DNA from: Candidatus Omnitrophota bacterium
GTDB taxonomy: Bacteria; Omnitrophota; Gorgyraeia; Zapsychrales; Zapsychraceae
DNA length: 6,795 nucleotides
Direction: 5' to 3'
Assembly (NCBI GenBank): GCA_029567025.1
Contig: JAKQLT010000057.1
Span: 1-6,795 of the forward strand
Shown here one piece after another: positions 1 to 5,832 of this stretch. The position numbers and the translations under genes were made by a program. The notes beneath the pieces were generated by a model, which had not been told where the DNA came from, made no database searches, and was given only the letters and a program-made list of their open reading frames with translations. Position 1 is the stretch's first letter. Each line of letters begins with the position of its first letter.

Positions 1-24
1 TGAATTATAAATAACAATCGGCAT
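1..24 (-). CDS. cysS: Probable cysteinyl-tRNA synthetase, first 8 codons only (cut by window edge)
   Basis: An ATG at 24-22 opens a frame that runs off the left edge and reads MPIVIYNS. Cysteinyl-tRNA synthetases typically begin with a short hydrophobic strand followed by YN-S/T-L-T (for example KIYNTLT), so these residues fit the N-terminus of CysS, which attaches cysteine to tRNA-Cys in the cytoplasm. Position supports the call: cysS follows cysE in the conserved radA-yacL-ispD-ispF-cysE-cysS order. The start lies 8 bp after the cysE stop. No good Shine-Dalgarno sequence precedes it; the upstream stretch is A/T-rich and runs into the end of cysE, so initiation may depend on coupling. Eight residues are very little evidence, so the identification rests on motif plus gene order together. 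Confidence 0.6.
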
Positions 25-32
25 TTTTATTT

Positions 33-728
33 TTAACCAATACTTTGTTTATCTCTATCTTCCAACGCTTTCACACGGCTTAAAAGATCTCGCATATGTT
101 GCATCACAGGATCCGAAATATGAACATGGTCCATCAATAGATCAACACGTTTACCTTCATGTTTGGCGATATGACCAGGAACACCAACAATCGTGGCATG
201 CTCTGGGACATCGCGAATGACAACGGCGTTAGCGCCAACATAAGAATTAGATCCAATCTTAATATTCCCTAAAATTTTCGCGCCCGTTCCTACAACAATA
301 TTATTGCCTAATGTCGGATGGCGTTTACCGGTTTCTTTTCCCGTACCGCCTAAGGTCACGCCTTGAAAAAGGGTCACATTATCTCCTATAATAGAAGTTT
401 CGCCGATGACAACGCCCATACCGTGATCAATAAAAAAACCTTTTCCTATTTTGGCTCCGGGATGAATTTCAATCCCTGTTAGAAACCGCGCAAACTGAGA
501 CAAAGCACGAGCCAAAAATGTTAGACGAACTTTCCATAGGGCATGCGCCATACGATAAAAAATAATCGCGTGCAATCCAGGATACAAAATAATAATTTCT
601 AAATATCCTTTCGATGACGGATCTTTTTCTTTAGCGGATTTAATTTCTTCAGAAAATAAAACCGCTACAACCAAAACCACACTAAAAAAAACAAAAACTA
701 AGAATGTTAAAATACTTAAGAATCCCAT
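33..728 (-). CDS. cysE: Serine O-acetyltransferase, EpsC/CysE type, with hydrophobic N-terminal segment
   Basis: This enzyme transfers acetyl from acetyl-CoA to L-serine, giving O-acetylserine, the first step of cysteine synthesis. The 231-aa protein has a short helical domain (about 27-82, with YPGLHAIIFYRMAHALW typical of the family) and a left-handed beta-helix of hexapeptide repeats (about 86-187). The catalytic pair D101-H102 lies in FFIDHGMGVVIGE, and the second active-site histidine H137 lies in KRHPTLG. TGIEIHPG (84-91) carries E87 where E. coli CysE has D143; Bacillus-type enzymes also have Glu there. The tail 191-231 is charged and helical. Residues 3-25 are almost entirely hydrophobic and look like a membrane anchor, which the usual short CysE lacks. 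The start is supported by AGGAG seven bases upstream, and the next in-frame Met is M60, inside the conserved domain. The spacer from ispF is 10 bp. Confidence 0.95.
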   Translation of the reverse strand: MGFLSILTFLVFVFFSVVLVVAVLFSEEIKSAKEKDPSSKGYLEIIILYPGLHAIIFYRMAHALWKVRLTFLARALSQFARFLTGIEIHPGAKIGKGFFIDHGMGVVIGETSIIGDNVTLFQGVTLGGTGKETGKRHPTLGNNIVVGTGAKILGNIKIGSNSYVGANAVVIRDVPEHATIVGVPGHIAKHEGKRVDLLMDHVHISDPVMQHMRDLLSRVKALEDRDKQSIG

Positions 729-735
729 GATTATT

Positions 736-741
736 CTCCTA
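736..741 (-). promoter_or_regulatory. cysE ribosome binding site nested with the ispF stop codon
   Basis: The minus strand reads TAGGAG here. The first three bases are the ispF stop codon TAG, and AGGAG is the Shine-Dalgarno sequence of cysE, seven bases before its ATG. A ribosome ending ispF therefore sits on the cysE initiation site, which favours coupled translation. This site also fixes the cysE start that includes the hydrophobic N-terminus. Confidence 0.8.
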
Positions 742-1218
742 ATTTTTTATTAATAAAACAGTGGCAAAAGCCGCGATCCCTTTTTTCTGACCAATCGCAT
801 CTAATTGCTCTTGCGTTGTCGCCTTAATATTAACTTCTGAAATTTTAATTTTTAAACACTGCGCGATTTTCTTCTCCATCGCTTTTTTATAATTCTTTAT
901 TTTCGGTTCCTCAGCCTGAACGACACAATCCACATTCGAAATCTTAAAACCTTTTTTTCTCCTTAAGCCATCCACATTCTTTAAAAGAACCAAACTTGAT
1001 ATGTTTTTATATCGGCTATCCGTGTTAGGAAAATGCTCTCCAATATCGCCTTCTCCTAACGCGCCTAAAATCGCGTCCGCAATCGCGTGAAGGACAACAT
1101 CAGCATCGGAATGTCCTGCTAATCCTTTAAAAAAAGGGATTTCAACGCCCCCTAAAATAAGCTTTCGCCCTTTAACAAGGCGGTGAATATCATAACCTAA
1201 TCCTATCTTTATACGCAT
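739..1218 (-). CDS. ispF: 2-C-methyl-D-erythritol 2,4-cyclodiphosphate synthase
   Basis: IspF converts CDP-methylerythritol 2-phosphate into methylerythritol cyclodiphosphate with release of CMP, in the cytoplasmic MEP pathway to isoprenoids. At 159 aa it has the normal length. The N-terminal motif GLGYDIHRL (6-14) gives metal ligands D10 and H12, and H44 in VVLHAIADA is the third ligand. GHSDAD (35-40) and the flexible-loop motif GEGDIGEHFP (55-64) are intact. Near the C-terminus the usual TTTEK/TTNEG segment reads TTQEQ (134-138), followed by LDAIGQKKGIAA rather than the common LGFxGRxEGIA; plant enzymes have a similar LDSLGxxxxIAA form, so this looks like a subfamily variant. The gene lies 9 bp after ispD, as in many bacteria, and both act in the same pathway. 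Its Shine-Dalgarno overlaps the ispD stop. Confidence 0.96.
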   Translation of the reverse strand: MRIKIGLGYDIHRLVKGRKLILGGVEIPFFKGLAGHSDADVVLHAIADAILGALGEGDIGEHFPNTDSRYKNISSLVLLKNVDGLRRKKGFKISNVDCVVQAEEPKIKNYKKAMEKKIAQCLKIKISEVNIKATTQEQLDAIGQKKGIAAFATVLLIKN

Positions 1219-1224
1219 AAATAA

Positions 1225-1230
1225 CCTTTA
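1225..1230 (-). promoter_or_regulatory. ispF ribosome binding site overlapping the ispD stop codon
   Basis: The minus strand reads TAAAGG. TAA ends ispD and AAAGG is a moderate Shine-Dalgarno sequence six bases upstream of the ispF ATG. This is the same stop-within-RBS layout seen before cysE and before the PIN-TRAM gene, and it suggests coupled translation of the two isoprenoid genes. Confidence 0.65.
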
Positions 1231-1920
1231 GGATATTTTCTTCTTATGTTGTTTTAAAAACATCTGAGCCATCATTAAATCTTCCGGAGTCGTAATTTTA
1301 ATATTCGCATAATCGCCTTCTGCTACTTTAACCTTTATGCCGATATTTTCAACCAATGAAGCATCATCCGTAACTAACGACATCTGATTTCCCCGATAAG
1401 CCTTCTCTAAAATATCTCGGCGAAATACTTGGGGCGTTTGAACTTCCCAAAGTTTATGACGTTTAAGCGTTGCCTCAACAAACCCTTGATCATCGACACG
1501 TTTAATCGTTTGTTTCACGGGAACAGCCACCACAACAGCCCGATGTTTCTTACAAAGATCAACGGCCTTTTGAATCAATTTTAATGATATAAACGGGCGA
1601 ACACCGTCATGAATAAGAACCATTCTGGTTTTTTTATCTAAATATTCTATCGCGCGCTTCACAGATTCTTGACGAGTTTCTCCTCCAACCATAACAATTT
1701 TGACTTTCGATAAACGATATTTCTTCACATATTTTTCATAAGATGTTCTATAGCGAGAATGCACAACTAAAATAACACTGTCAACACAATATGCTTTCTC
1801 AAAAACTTTAAGAGTATGAACAAAAAGAGGTTCCCCATCAATCACAATAAGAGGTTTCGGCCTTTTTCTACTTAATCTGATGCCTAATCCCGCCGTCGGA
1901 ATAATCGCTTCCACTTTCAC
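1228..1920 (-). CDS. ispD: 2-C-methyl-D-erythritol 4-phosphate cytidylyltransferase
   Basis: IspD joins CTP and methylerythritol 4-phosphate to give CDP-methylerythritol, the step two before IspF in the MEP pathway. The protein is 230 aa, the usual length, and is a single nucleotidyltransferase fold. The N-terminal nucleotide-binding loop is PTAGLGIRL (8-16) with R15, and K22 in RPKPL matches the second catalytic base position. GGETRQESV (79-87), HDGVRPF (104-110), VPVKQTIK (133-140), WEVQTPQVF (158-166), TDDASLVE (184-191) and the C-terminal GDYANIKITTPEDL (202-215) are all recognisable. Two small departures are PTAG for the common PAAG and HDGVRP for HDAARP. The start is GTG at 1920-1918, supported by AAAGGAG eight bases upstream. 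It lies 20 bp after the PIN-TRAM gene and 9 bp before ispF. The paired positions argue against a sugar nucleotidyltransferase. Confidence 0.95.
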   Translation of the reverse strand: MKVEAIIPTAGLGIRLSRKRPKPLIVIDGEPLFVHTLKVFEKAYCVDSVILVVHSRYRTSYEKYVKKYRLSKVKIVMVGGETRQESVKRAIEYLDKKTRMVLIHDGVRPFISLKLIQKAVDLCKKHRAVVVAVPVKQTIKRVDDQGFVEATLKRHKLWEVQTPQVFRRDILEKAYRGNQMSLVTDDASLVENIGIKVKVAEGDYANIKITTPEDLMMAQMFLKQHKKKIS

Positions 1921-1928
1921 TAAAACGT

Positions 1929-1935
1929 CTCCTTT
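1929..1935 (-). promoter_or_regulatory. Strong ribosome binding site selecting a GTG start for ispD
   Basis: The minus strand reads AAAGGAG, eight bases before GTG at 1920-1918. This near-perfect Shine-Dalgarno sequence decides for the GTG start. The encoded protein then begins MKVEAIIPTAG, which aligns with the normal IspD N-terminus and leaves no room for a later start. Confidence 0.75.
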
Positions 1936-1940
1936 AATTG

Positions 1941-2918
1941 TTATACAAAATCCGCAAAGATCATTTTTCCTGCTTGCGTTTGTAAAACAGTCCCTACTTT
2001 TACTTTTACTGTCTGGCCAATCTTATGTTGCGCATTATTAACAACGACCATCGTTCCATCATCCATATACGCAACTGCTTGATGCGCCTCTTTACCCTCT
2101 TTGACTAACTGAACATCTAATTGTTCTCCGACATAAACGGGCGGCTTGACAGAGTTCACCAAATCATGAATATTTAACACCTCTACATTCTGTAACGCGG
2201 CCACTTGGCTTAAATTATAATCCGTCGTACATAAACTTGCGTCCATCAATTTTGCTAAAGAAATAAGTTTCGCATCCACGCCTTCTTCTTCAATCGGTGC
2301 TCCTTCATGAATACGGATATTCATCTTAGGATCATGTTGCATCCGATGTAATAATTCAATTCCCCGACGGCCACGTTGACGTTTAATATCATCTTCAGAA
2401 TCCGCGAGCCGTTGCAATTCCATCAAAACGAATTTTGGAATAACCAACCGCCCCGAAATAAAATTCGTTTTATAAATATTCATAATACGCCCATCAATAA
2501 TCGCGCTCGTATCAAGTAAAATAACTTGTTCCCGCATGGAATGACGCTGAAACCTCACATAGGGGATGATCACATTAAATTCATCTTTCCCTCGAAGAGC
2601 CATAACAGCGCCTAAATAAGAAAAAATAAGCGTCAATACAATTCGAGATACTGAAAGGACAAATGCCCCTAAAGGCAAAAGAGATAAAATGTCTGCTAAT
2701 AGTTTGGCCATAAAAACGCCTAACAAAAGGCCAAAAACCATGCTGGACAATCCACGCACGGAAATCTTACTTAAGCTCTGTTCCAGAAAAATCAAAAAAA
2801 GCCCCGAAAGGCATCCTATCTGCGCGCCTAAAATTGGCTGTCGTAAAAGAAATCCAATATAATATCCGACAACGCTACTAATCATAATAAATAATGCCCG
2901 AATAAATGCTATAGTCAT
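1941..2918 (-). CDS. yacL: Membrane-anchored PIN-TRAM domain protein, YacL family
   Basis: This 325-aa protein has the YacL layout: four predicted membrane helices (about 4-25, 28-48, 57-78 and 84-107), a PIN nuclease-fold domain (about 132-252) and a C-terminal TRAM domain (about 258-322). PIN domains are metal-dependent ribonucleases. The acidic residues are visible: D136 and D142 in LLDTSAIIDGRI, E167 in VLMELQRL, D215 in GVDAKLI and D233 in TTDYNL. TRAM is a small beta-barrel usually associated with RNA binding. The sequence therefore suggests a membrane-tethered RNase, probably facing the cytoplasm, but the cellular target of the family is not known to me. It is not a VapC-type toxin: no antitoxin gene is adjacent, and the membrane and TRAM parts are absent from VapC. 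Location between radA and ispD matches B. subtilis yacL, but without disA. The ATG has AAGGAG seven bases upstream. Confidence 0.92.
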   Translation of the reverse strand: MTIAFIRALFIMISSVVGYYIGFLLRQPILGAQIGCLSGLFLIFLEQSLSKISVRGLSSMVFGLLLGVFMAKLLADILSLLPLGAFVLSVSRIVLTLIFSYLGAVMALRGKDEFNVIIPYVRFQRHSMREQVILLDTSAIIDGRIMNIYKTNFISGRLVIPKFVLMELQRLADSEDDIKRQRGRRGIELLHRMQHDPKMNIRIHEGAPIEEEGVDAKLISLAKLMDASLCTTDYNLSQVAALQNVEVLNIHDLVNSVKPPVYVGEQLDVQLVKEGKEAHQAVAYMDDGTMVVVNNAQHKIGQTVKVKVGTVLQTQAGKMIFADFV

Positions 2919-2925
2919 ATTTTTT

Positions 2926-2932
2926 CTCCTTA
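2926..2932 (-). promoter_or_regulatory. PIN-TRAM gene ribosome binding site containing the radA stop codon
   Basis: The minus strand reads TAAGGAG. TAA terminates radA and the same bases form a strong Shine-Dalgarno sequence, seven bases from the next ATG. Ribosomes finishing radA are thus positioned to start the PIN-TRAM gene. Confidence 0.8.
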
Positions 2933-4294
2933 TCTTTTTAAAAAATCTAAGGCCTCACGAACAGTTTCAACCGCAACGATCTCAATCTTTTTAATGTTAA
3001 TATCTTTTATCGCCCGCAAATTATTTTTGGGAATCAGACATTTTTGGAAACCTAACTTTTCAGCTTCCTGAATACGCAGGCCGATTTGGCTCACGCTTCG
3101 TATTTCCGCGGAAAGTCCAACCTCGCCTAAAAAAACCGTCTGAAAATCCATAGGTTTATCCAATAATCCTGACGCAATCGCTAACGCCACGGCTAAATCC
3201 GCGGCCGGATCAACAACCTTGACTCCTCCCACAACATTTAAAAAAACGTCTTTATCATACAAATTAAGTTCTAACCGTTTTTCCAAGACTGCGATCAATA
3301 GCGCCAAGCGATTCGCATCAAATCCTTGGGCCTTCTGTCGAACCATTCCAAAACTCGATCGGCTCACTAATCCTTGAACTTCAACTAAAAACGGCCGTGT
3401 CCCTTCCATAATCGGAACGACAACAGATCCGGAAGTATCTTTAGGACGTTCGGATAAAAATATTTCTGATGGATTTTGCACTTCAACTAATCCGGACGCT
3501 CCCATTTCAAAAACACCTATTTCATTGGTTGAACCAAAACGATTCTTTGTTGTCCTTAAAATACGATAAGTCGTATAACGTTCTCCTTCAAAATAAAGAA
3601 CCGTGTCCACAATATGTTCCAACACGCGTGGTCCCGCAATCATACCTTCTTTAGTGACATGTCCAATAATAAAAAGAGCGATTTTTTGTGATTTTGCTAA
3701 TTGAGTAAACAAAGACGCGCATTCACGAACCTGACTAACGCTACCCGGGGAAGAAGGAATATCCGGCGAATAAACGACCTGAATCGAATCAATCACGAGA
3801 ACATCCGGTTTAAGATCTTTCACATACTCTAAAATAACATTGGCATCAACCTGACTCACAATATAAAGATTTTTTGTGTTTTTAATATTTAATCGTTTCG
3901 CGCGCAATGTGGTCTGTTCAATGGATTCTTCACCGCTGATATAAAGAACTTTTTTACCCTGATTATTCAAAGAACAAACCATTTGAAGAGATAATGTTGA
4001 TTTTCCAATCCCTGGATCACCGCCAATCAAGACAACAGAACCCGCCACAACTCCCCCGCCTAAAACATTATCTAATTCTTTCATTCCCGTTAGATAACGG
4101 CTATTATCCTCGACAGAAACATCGGACAACAAAACAGGATTATCTTTAAACACGCTTTCACTCTGCGAAGATTTCGATAAAACCGTTGTTTCTTCCACAT
4201 AAGAATTCCACTGATCGCAATTAGGACACTTTCCGACCCATCGCGGCGATTGCGATCCGCATTCTTGACACACAAAAATCGTCTTCGTCTTCAT
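2930..4294 (-). CDS. radA: DNA repair protein RadA (Sms), recombination ATPase
   Basis: RadA is a RecA-related ATPase that acts as a DnaB-like motor in processing recombination intermediates (branch migration and D-loop extension). All domains are present in 454 aa, the normal size. A C4 zinc finger uses C9, C12, C23 and C26. The RecA-like core starts near 65 with Walker A GGDPGIGKST (91-100), Walker B VLVIDS (165-170), and the RadA signature KNRFG (250-254) followed by TNEIGVFEM. The C-terminal part (about 290-454) is the Lon-protease-like domain, with GEVGLSAEIRSV (390-401). The KNRFG motif and zinc finger separate it from RecA and from circadian KaiC-like proteins. The start at 4294 is the first Met before the zinc finger and lies 7 bp after the mlaD stop; no clear Shine-Dalgarno is visible, so translation may rely on coupling to mlaD. 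Confidence 0.97.
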   Translation of the reverse strand: MKTKTIFVCQECGSQSPRWVGKCPNCDQWNSYVEETTVLSKSSQSESVFKDNPVLLSDVSVEDNSRYLTGMKELDNVLGGGVVAGSVVLIGGDPGIGKSTLSLQMVCSLNNQGKKVLYISGEESIEQTTLRAKRLNIKNTKNLYIVSQVDANVILEYVKDLKPDVLVIDSIQVVYSPDIPSSPGSVSQVRECASLFTQLAKSQKIALFIIGHVTKEGMIAGPRVLEHIVDTVLYFEGERYTTYRILRTTKNRFGSTNEIGVFEMGASGLVEVQNPSEIFLSERPKDTSGSVVVPIMEGTRPFLVEVQGLVSRSSFGMVRQKAQGFDANRLALLIAVLEKRLELNLYDKDVFLNVVGGVKVVDPAADLAVALAIASGLLDKPMDFQTVFLGEVGLSAEIRSVSQIGLRIQEAEKLGFQKCLIPKNNLRAIKDINIKKIEIVAVETVREALDFLKR

Positions 4295-4301
4295 GGATAT
4301 T

Positions 4302-5006
4302 TTATCTTGGCTTATAAAGTAATTTCCAAGGATTTTGTTTGAGATCTGCTGTCAGGCCTTTCAGGTCTTCATAAATCGCGTTATCATATAAAAGCTTGCC
4401 GATAGTCCCTTCACCTTTATTGATTTGTATCATAACCTGATTAAAATTTCCCGTTACAGCACTTAAATTCTCGAGCGTTTTGCTTAAAGAAGAAGTGTTT
4501 TTATCATCTTGAATAAAACCTTTTAATCCGCCAGCTACGCCATCCAATTTTTCAGACACCTGCATAATTTTCTCGGATATGGCTTCTTGAGAAATCGGAT
4601 CTTTACCAATAAGCTTTTGGCCATTACGCAAAAATTCTTCCCTATTTATTCCCGGCATAATCTCAACATACTTTTCTCCCATCAACCCTAACTGATTAAT
4701 AATGACAACAGAATCCGACGGAATACGAATGCCTTTTTTAATCCACATTTCTACTTCAGCTTTAATAATTCCATCTTTTTCATCAAAAAAAAGTTTAATA
4801 TCTTTCACGATGCCTTCATCAACACCCGCAATGCGCACCGGTGCGCTTCTTTTAAGACCATTAGCAAATTTAAAAACCACTTTCAGCGTATCTCCTTTTT
4901 CAAAAACGGAAGAATCCGACACAGAAAAAATAAAAACAACAAAACCGATAAATGCTAAAACAATAAAAAAACCAACTTTAAATTCAAGATGAGATTCTCT
5001 TGGCAT
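4302..5006 (-). CDS. mlaD: MCE-domain lipid-binding subunit of an Mla-type ABC transporter
   Basis: MlaD-type proteins are anchored in the inner membrane and form a hexameric ring in the periplasm through which phospholipids pass to or from the MlaE permease. The 234-aa protein has a short cytoplasmic start, one membrane helix (about 11-29), and one MCE domain (about 38-118) with the signature GLKRSAPVRIAGVDEGIV (50-67) and pore-loop region LGLMGEKYVEI (106-116). Residues 140-220 are mostly helical and probably extend the ring, followed by GEGTIGKLLYD (198-208) and the end NPWKLLYKPR. This tail is longer than in E. coli MlaD and is common in MlaD-like proteins outside the gammaproteobacteria, as far as I recall. 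It follows mlaF after 50 bp, the longest spacer in the window. The ATG has AAAGGAG ten bases upstream. Confidence 0.92.
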   Translation of the reverse strand: MPRESHLEFKVGFFIVLAFIGFVVFIFSVSDSSVFEKGDTLKVVFKFANGLKRSAPVRIAGVDEGIVKDIKLFFDEKDGIIKAEVEMWIKKGIRIPSDSVVIINQLGLMGEKYVEIMPGINREEFLRNGQKLIGKDPISQEAISEKIMQVSEKLDGVAGGLKGFIQDDKNTSSLSKTLENLSAVTGNFNQVMIQINKGEGTIGKLLYDNAIYEDLKGLTADLKQNPWKLLYKPR

Positions 5007-5016
5007 AGTCGATATT

Positions 5017-5023
5017 CTCCTTT
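5017..5023 (-). promoter_or_regulatory. mlaD ribosome binding site
   Basis: AAAGGAG on the minus strand lies ten bases before the mlaD ATG, a slightly long spacing. It supports independent initiation of mlaD, in contrast to the coupled mlaE-mlaF pair upstream. The rest of the 50-bp mlaF-mlaD spacer (5007-5056) is A/T-rich and shows no stable hairpin or good promoter. Confidence 0.65.
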
Positions 5024-5056
5024 TTATTTAAATTAAAGACTGCTGTCCTTCAAAAA

Positions 5057-5830
5057 TTATTTTGTATGACCAAAAACCAAATGCTCGCCGTCTGTAATCG
5101 GACCGCGCGCTTCCCCATGGATAAATTGTTTGACAACCGGATGCTTTGTAACTCTTACCTCATCAGGAGACCCTTGCGCAATAATTTGTCCGTGATAAAA
5201 CATCGCAATCGAATCGCCGACCTTATAAGCAGAAGCCATATCATGGGTAACAACAATCGATGTCACTTTCAATTTTCGGCTTAAATCGACAATCAAATTA
5301 TTAATGGCATCGGCGGTAATAGGATCTACTCCCGTCGTTGGCTCATCATAAAGAATAATACGCGGCTCCATGCACAAAATACGCGCCAAACTCACACGTT
5401 TTTTCATACCGCCGCTTAATTGCGCCGGCATCATCTTCTCAATATCTTTTAATCCGACCAAAGCTAAAGAATCTTTGACCTTTTTACGAATCACTTCTTT
5501 ATCTAATTTCATAAACTCATTCAAAACAAAGGCCACATTTTCCTCAACATTTAATGAATCAAACAACGCCCCGCCTTGAAAAACAAGGCCGATATCTTTA
5601 CGAATTTTATTATATTCTTTTTCATTTAATTGAGTCACTTCTTGCCCATTAATCTTAATCGACCCGGCATCAGGGGTTAAAAGCCCGACAATACATTTTA
5701 ACAATACGCTTTTTCCAGCGCCCGAACGACCGATAATGACCGTTGTTTTGCCCTCTTCAACAGTTAAGCTAAGGTTGCTTAAAATAATATTTTTATCAAA
5801 CGCTTTATGTAAACCGTTTATCTCAATCAT
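5057..5830 (-). CDS. mlaF: ATP-binding subunit of an Mla-type phospholipid ABC transporter
   Basis: MlaF hydrolyses ATP on the cytoplasmic face to drive lipid movement through MlaE and MlaD. The 257-aa protein has every ABC motif: Walker A GRSGAGKS (34-41), Q-loop FQGGALFDSL (84-93), signature LSGGMKKRVSLAR (138-150), Walker B IILYDEP (158-164) with catalytic E163, and switch H196 in VVTHDM. GALFDSLxVxENVAF is characteristic of the MlaF/Ttg2A group, as is QFIHGEARGP near the end (235-244). I chose ATG 5830-5828, although the frame stays open upstream to a Met at 6001: the 57 extra residues would overlap mlaE and are not ABC-like, while MIEINGLHKAF is the normal family start. The start shares one base with the mlaE stop (TAATG) and has no Shine-Dalgarno, so translation is probably coupled. 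Confidence 0.95.
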   Translation of the reverse strand: MIEINGLHKAFDKNIILSNLSLTVEEGKTTVIIGRSGAGKSVLLKCIVGLLTPDAGSIKINGQEVTQLNEKEYNKIRKDIGLVFQGGALFDSLNVEENVAFVLNEFMKLDKEVIRKKVKDSLALVGLKDIEKMMPAQLSGGMKKRVSLARILCMEPRIILYDEPTTGVDPITADAINNLIVDLSRKLKVTSIVVTHDMASAYKVGDSIAMFYHGQIIAQGSPDEVRVTKHPVVKQFIHGEARGPITDGEHLVFGHTK

Positions 5831-5832
5831 TA
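5828..5832 (-). promoter_or_regulatory. TAATG stop-start overlap joining mlaE and mlaF
   Basis: The minus strand reads TAATG: TAA ends mlaE and ATG begins mlaF, sharing one A. No Shine-Dalgarno is seen in the A/T-rich end of mlaE. This layout is a classic sign of termination-reinitiation coupling and would help make permease and ATPase in matched amounts. Confidence 0.85.

Noticed and set aside
1941..2918. PIN domain read as a VapC toxin of a toxin-antitoxin pair
   Set aside because: The protein has four membrane helices and a TRAM domain, is far longer than VapC, and has no small antitoxin gene beside it. Its gene order matches yacL.
3469..3654. Plus-strand open frame of 61 codons inside radA
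   Set aside because: It is antisense to the conserved RadA core, with no ribosome binding site or family resemblance seen.
4090..4275. Minus-strand open frame of 61 codons overlapping the start of radA
   Set aside because: It is an alternate frame of the radA zinc finger and linker region, where the real frame has all four cysteines and the Walker motifs downstream.
4702..4992. Plus-strand open frame of 96 codons
   Set aside because: It lies wholly inside mlaD on the opposite strand. The well-supported MCE protein explains the region, and the antisense translation has no recognisable domain.
5007..5056. Possible promoter or terminator in the mlaF-mlaD spacer
   Set aside because: A TTGAAG element lies 17 bases before TAAATA, but the -10 match is poor and would put the transcript start on the mlaD ribosome binding site. 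The AAGGAC/AGTCTT pair does not form a stable stem and has no following T run in the right place.
5066..5579. Two plus-strand open frames (5066-5284 and 5370-5579)
   Set aside because: Both are antisense to mlaF, whose ABC motifs are intact, and neither shows a known domain.
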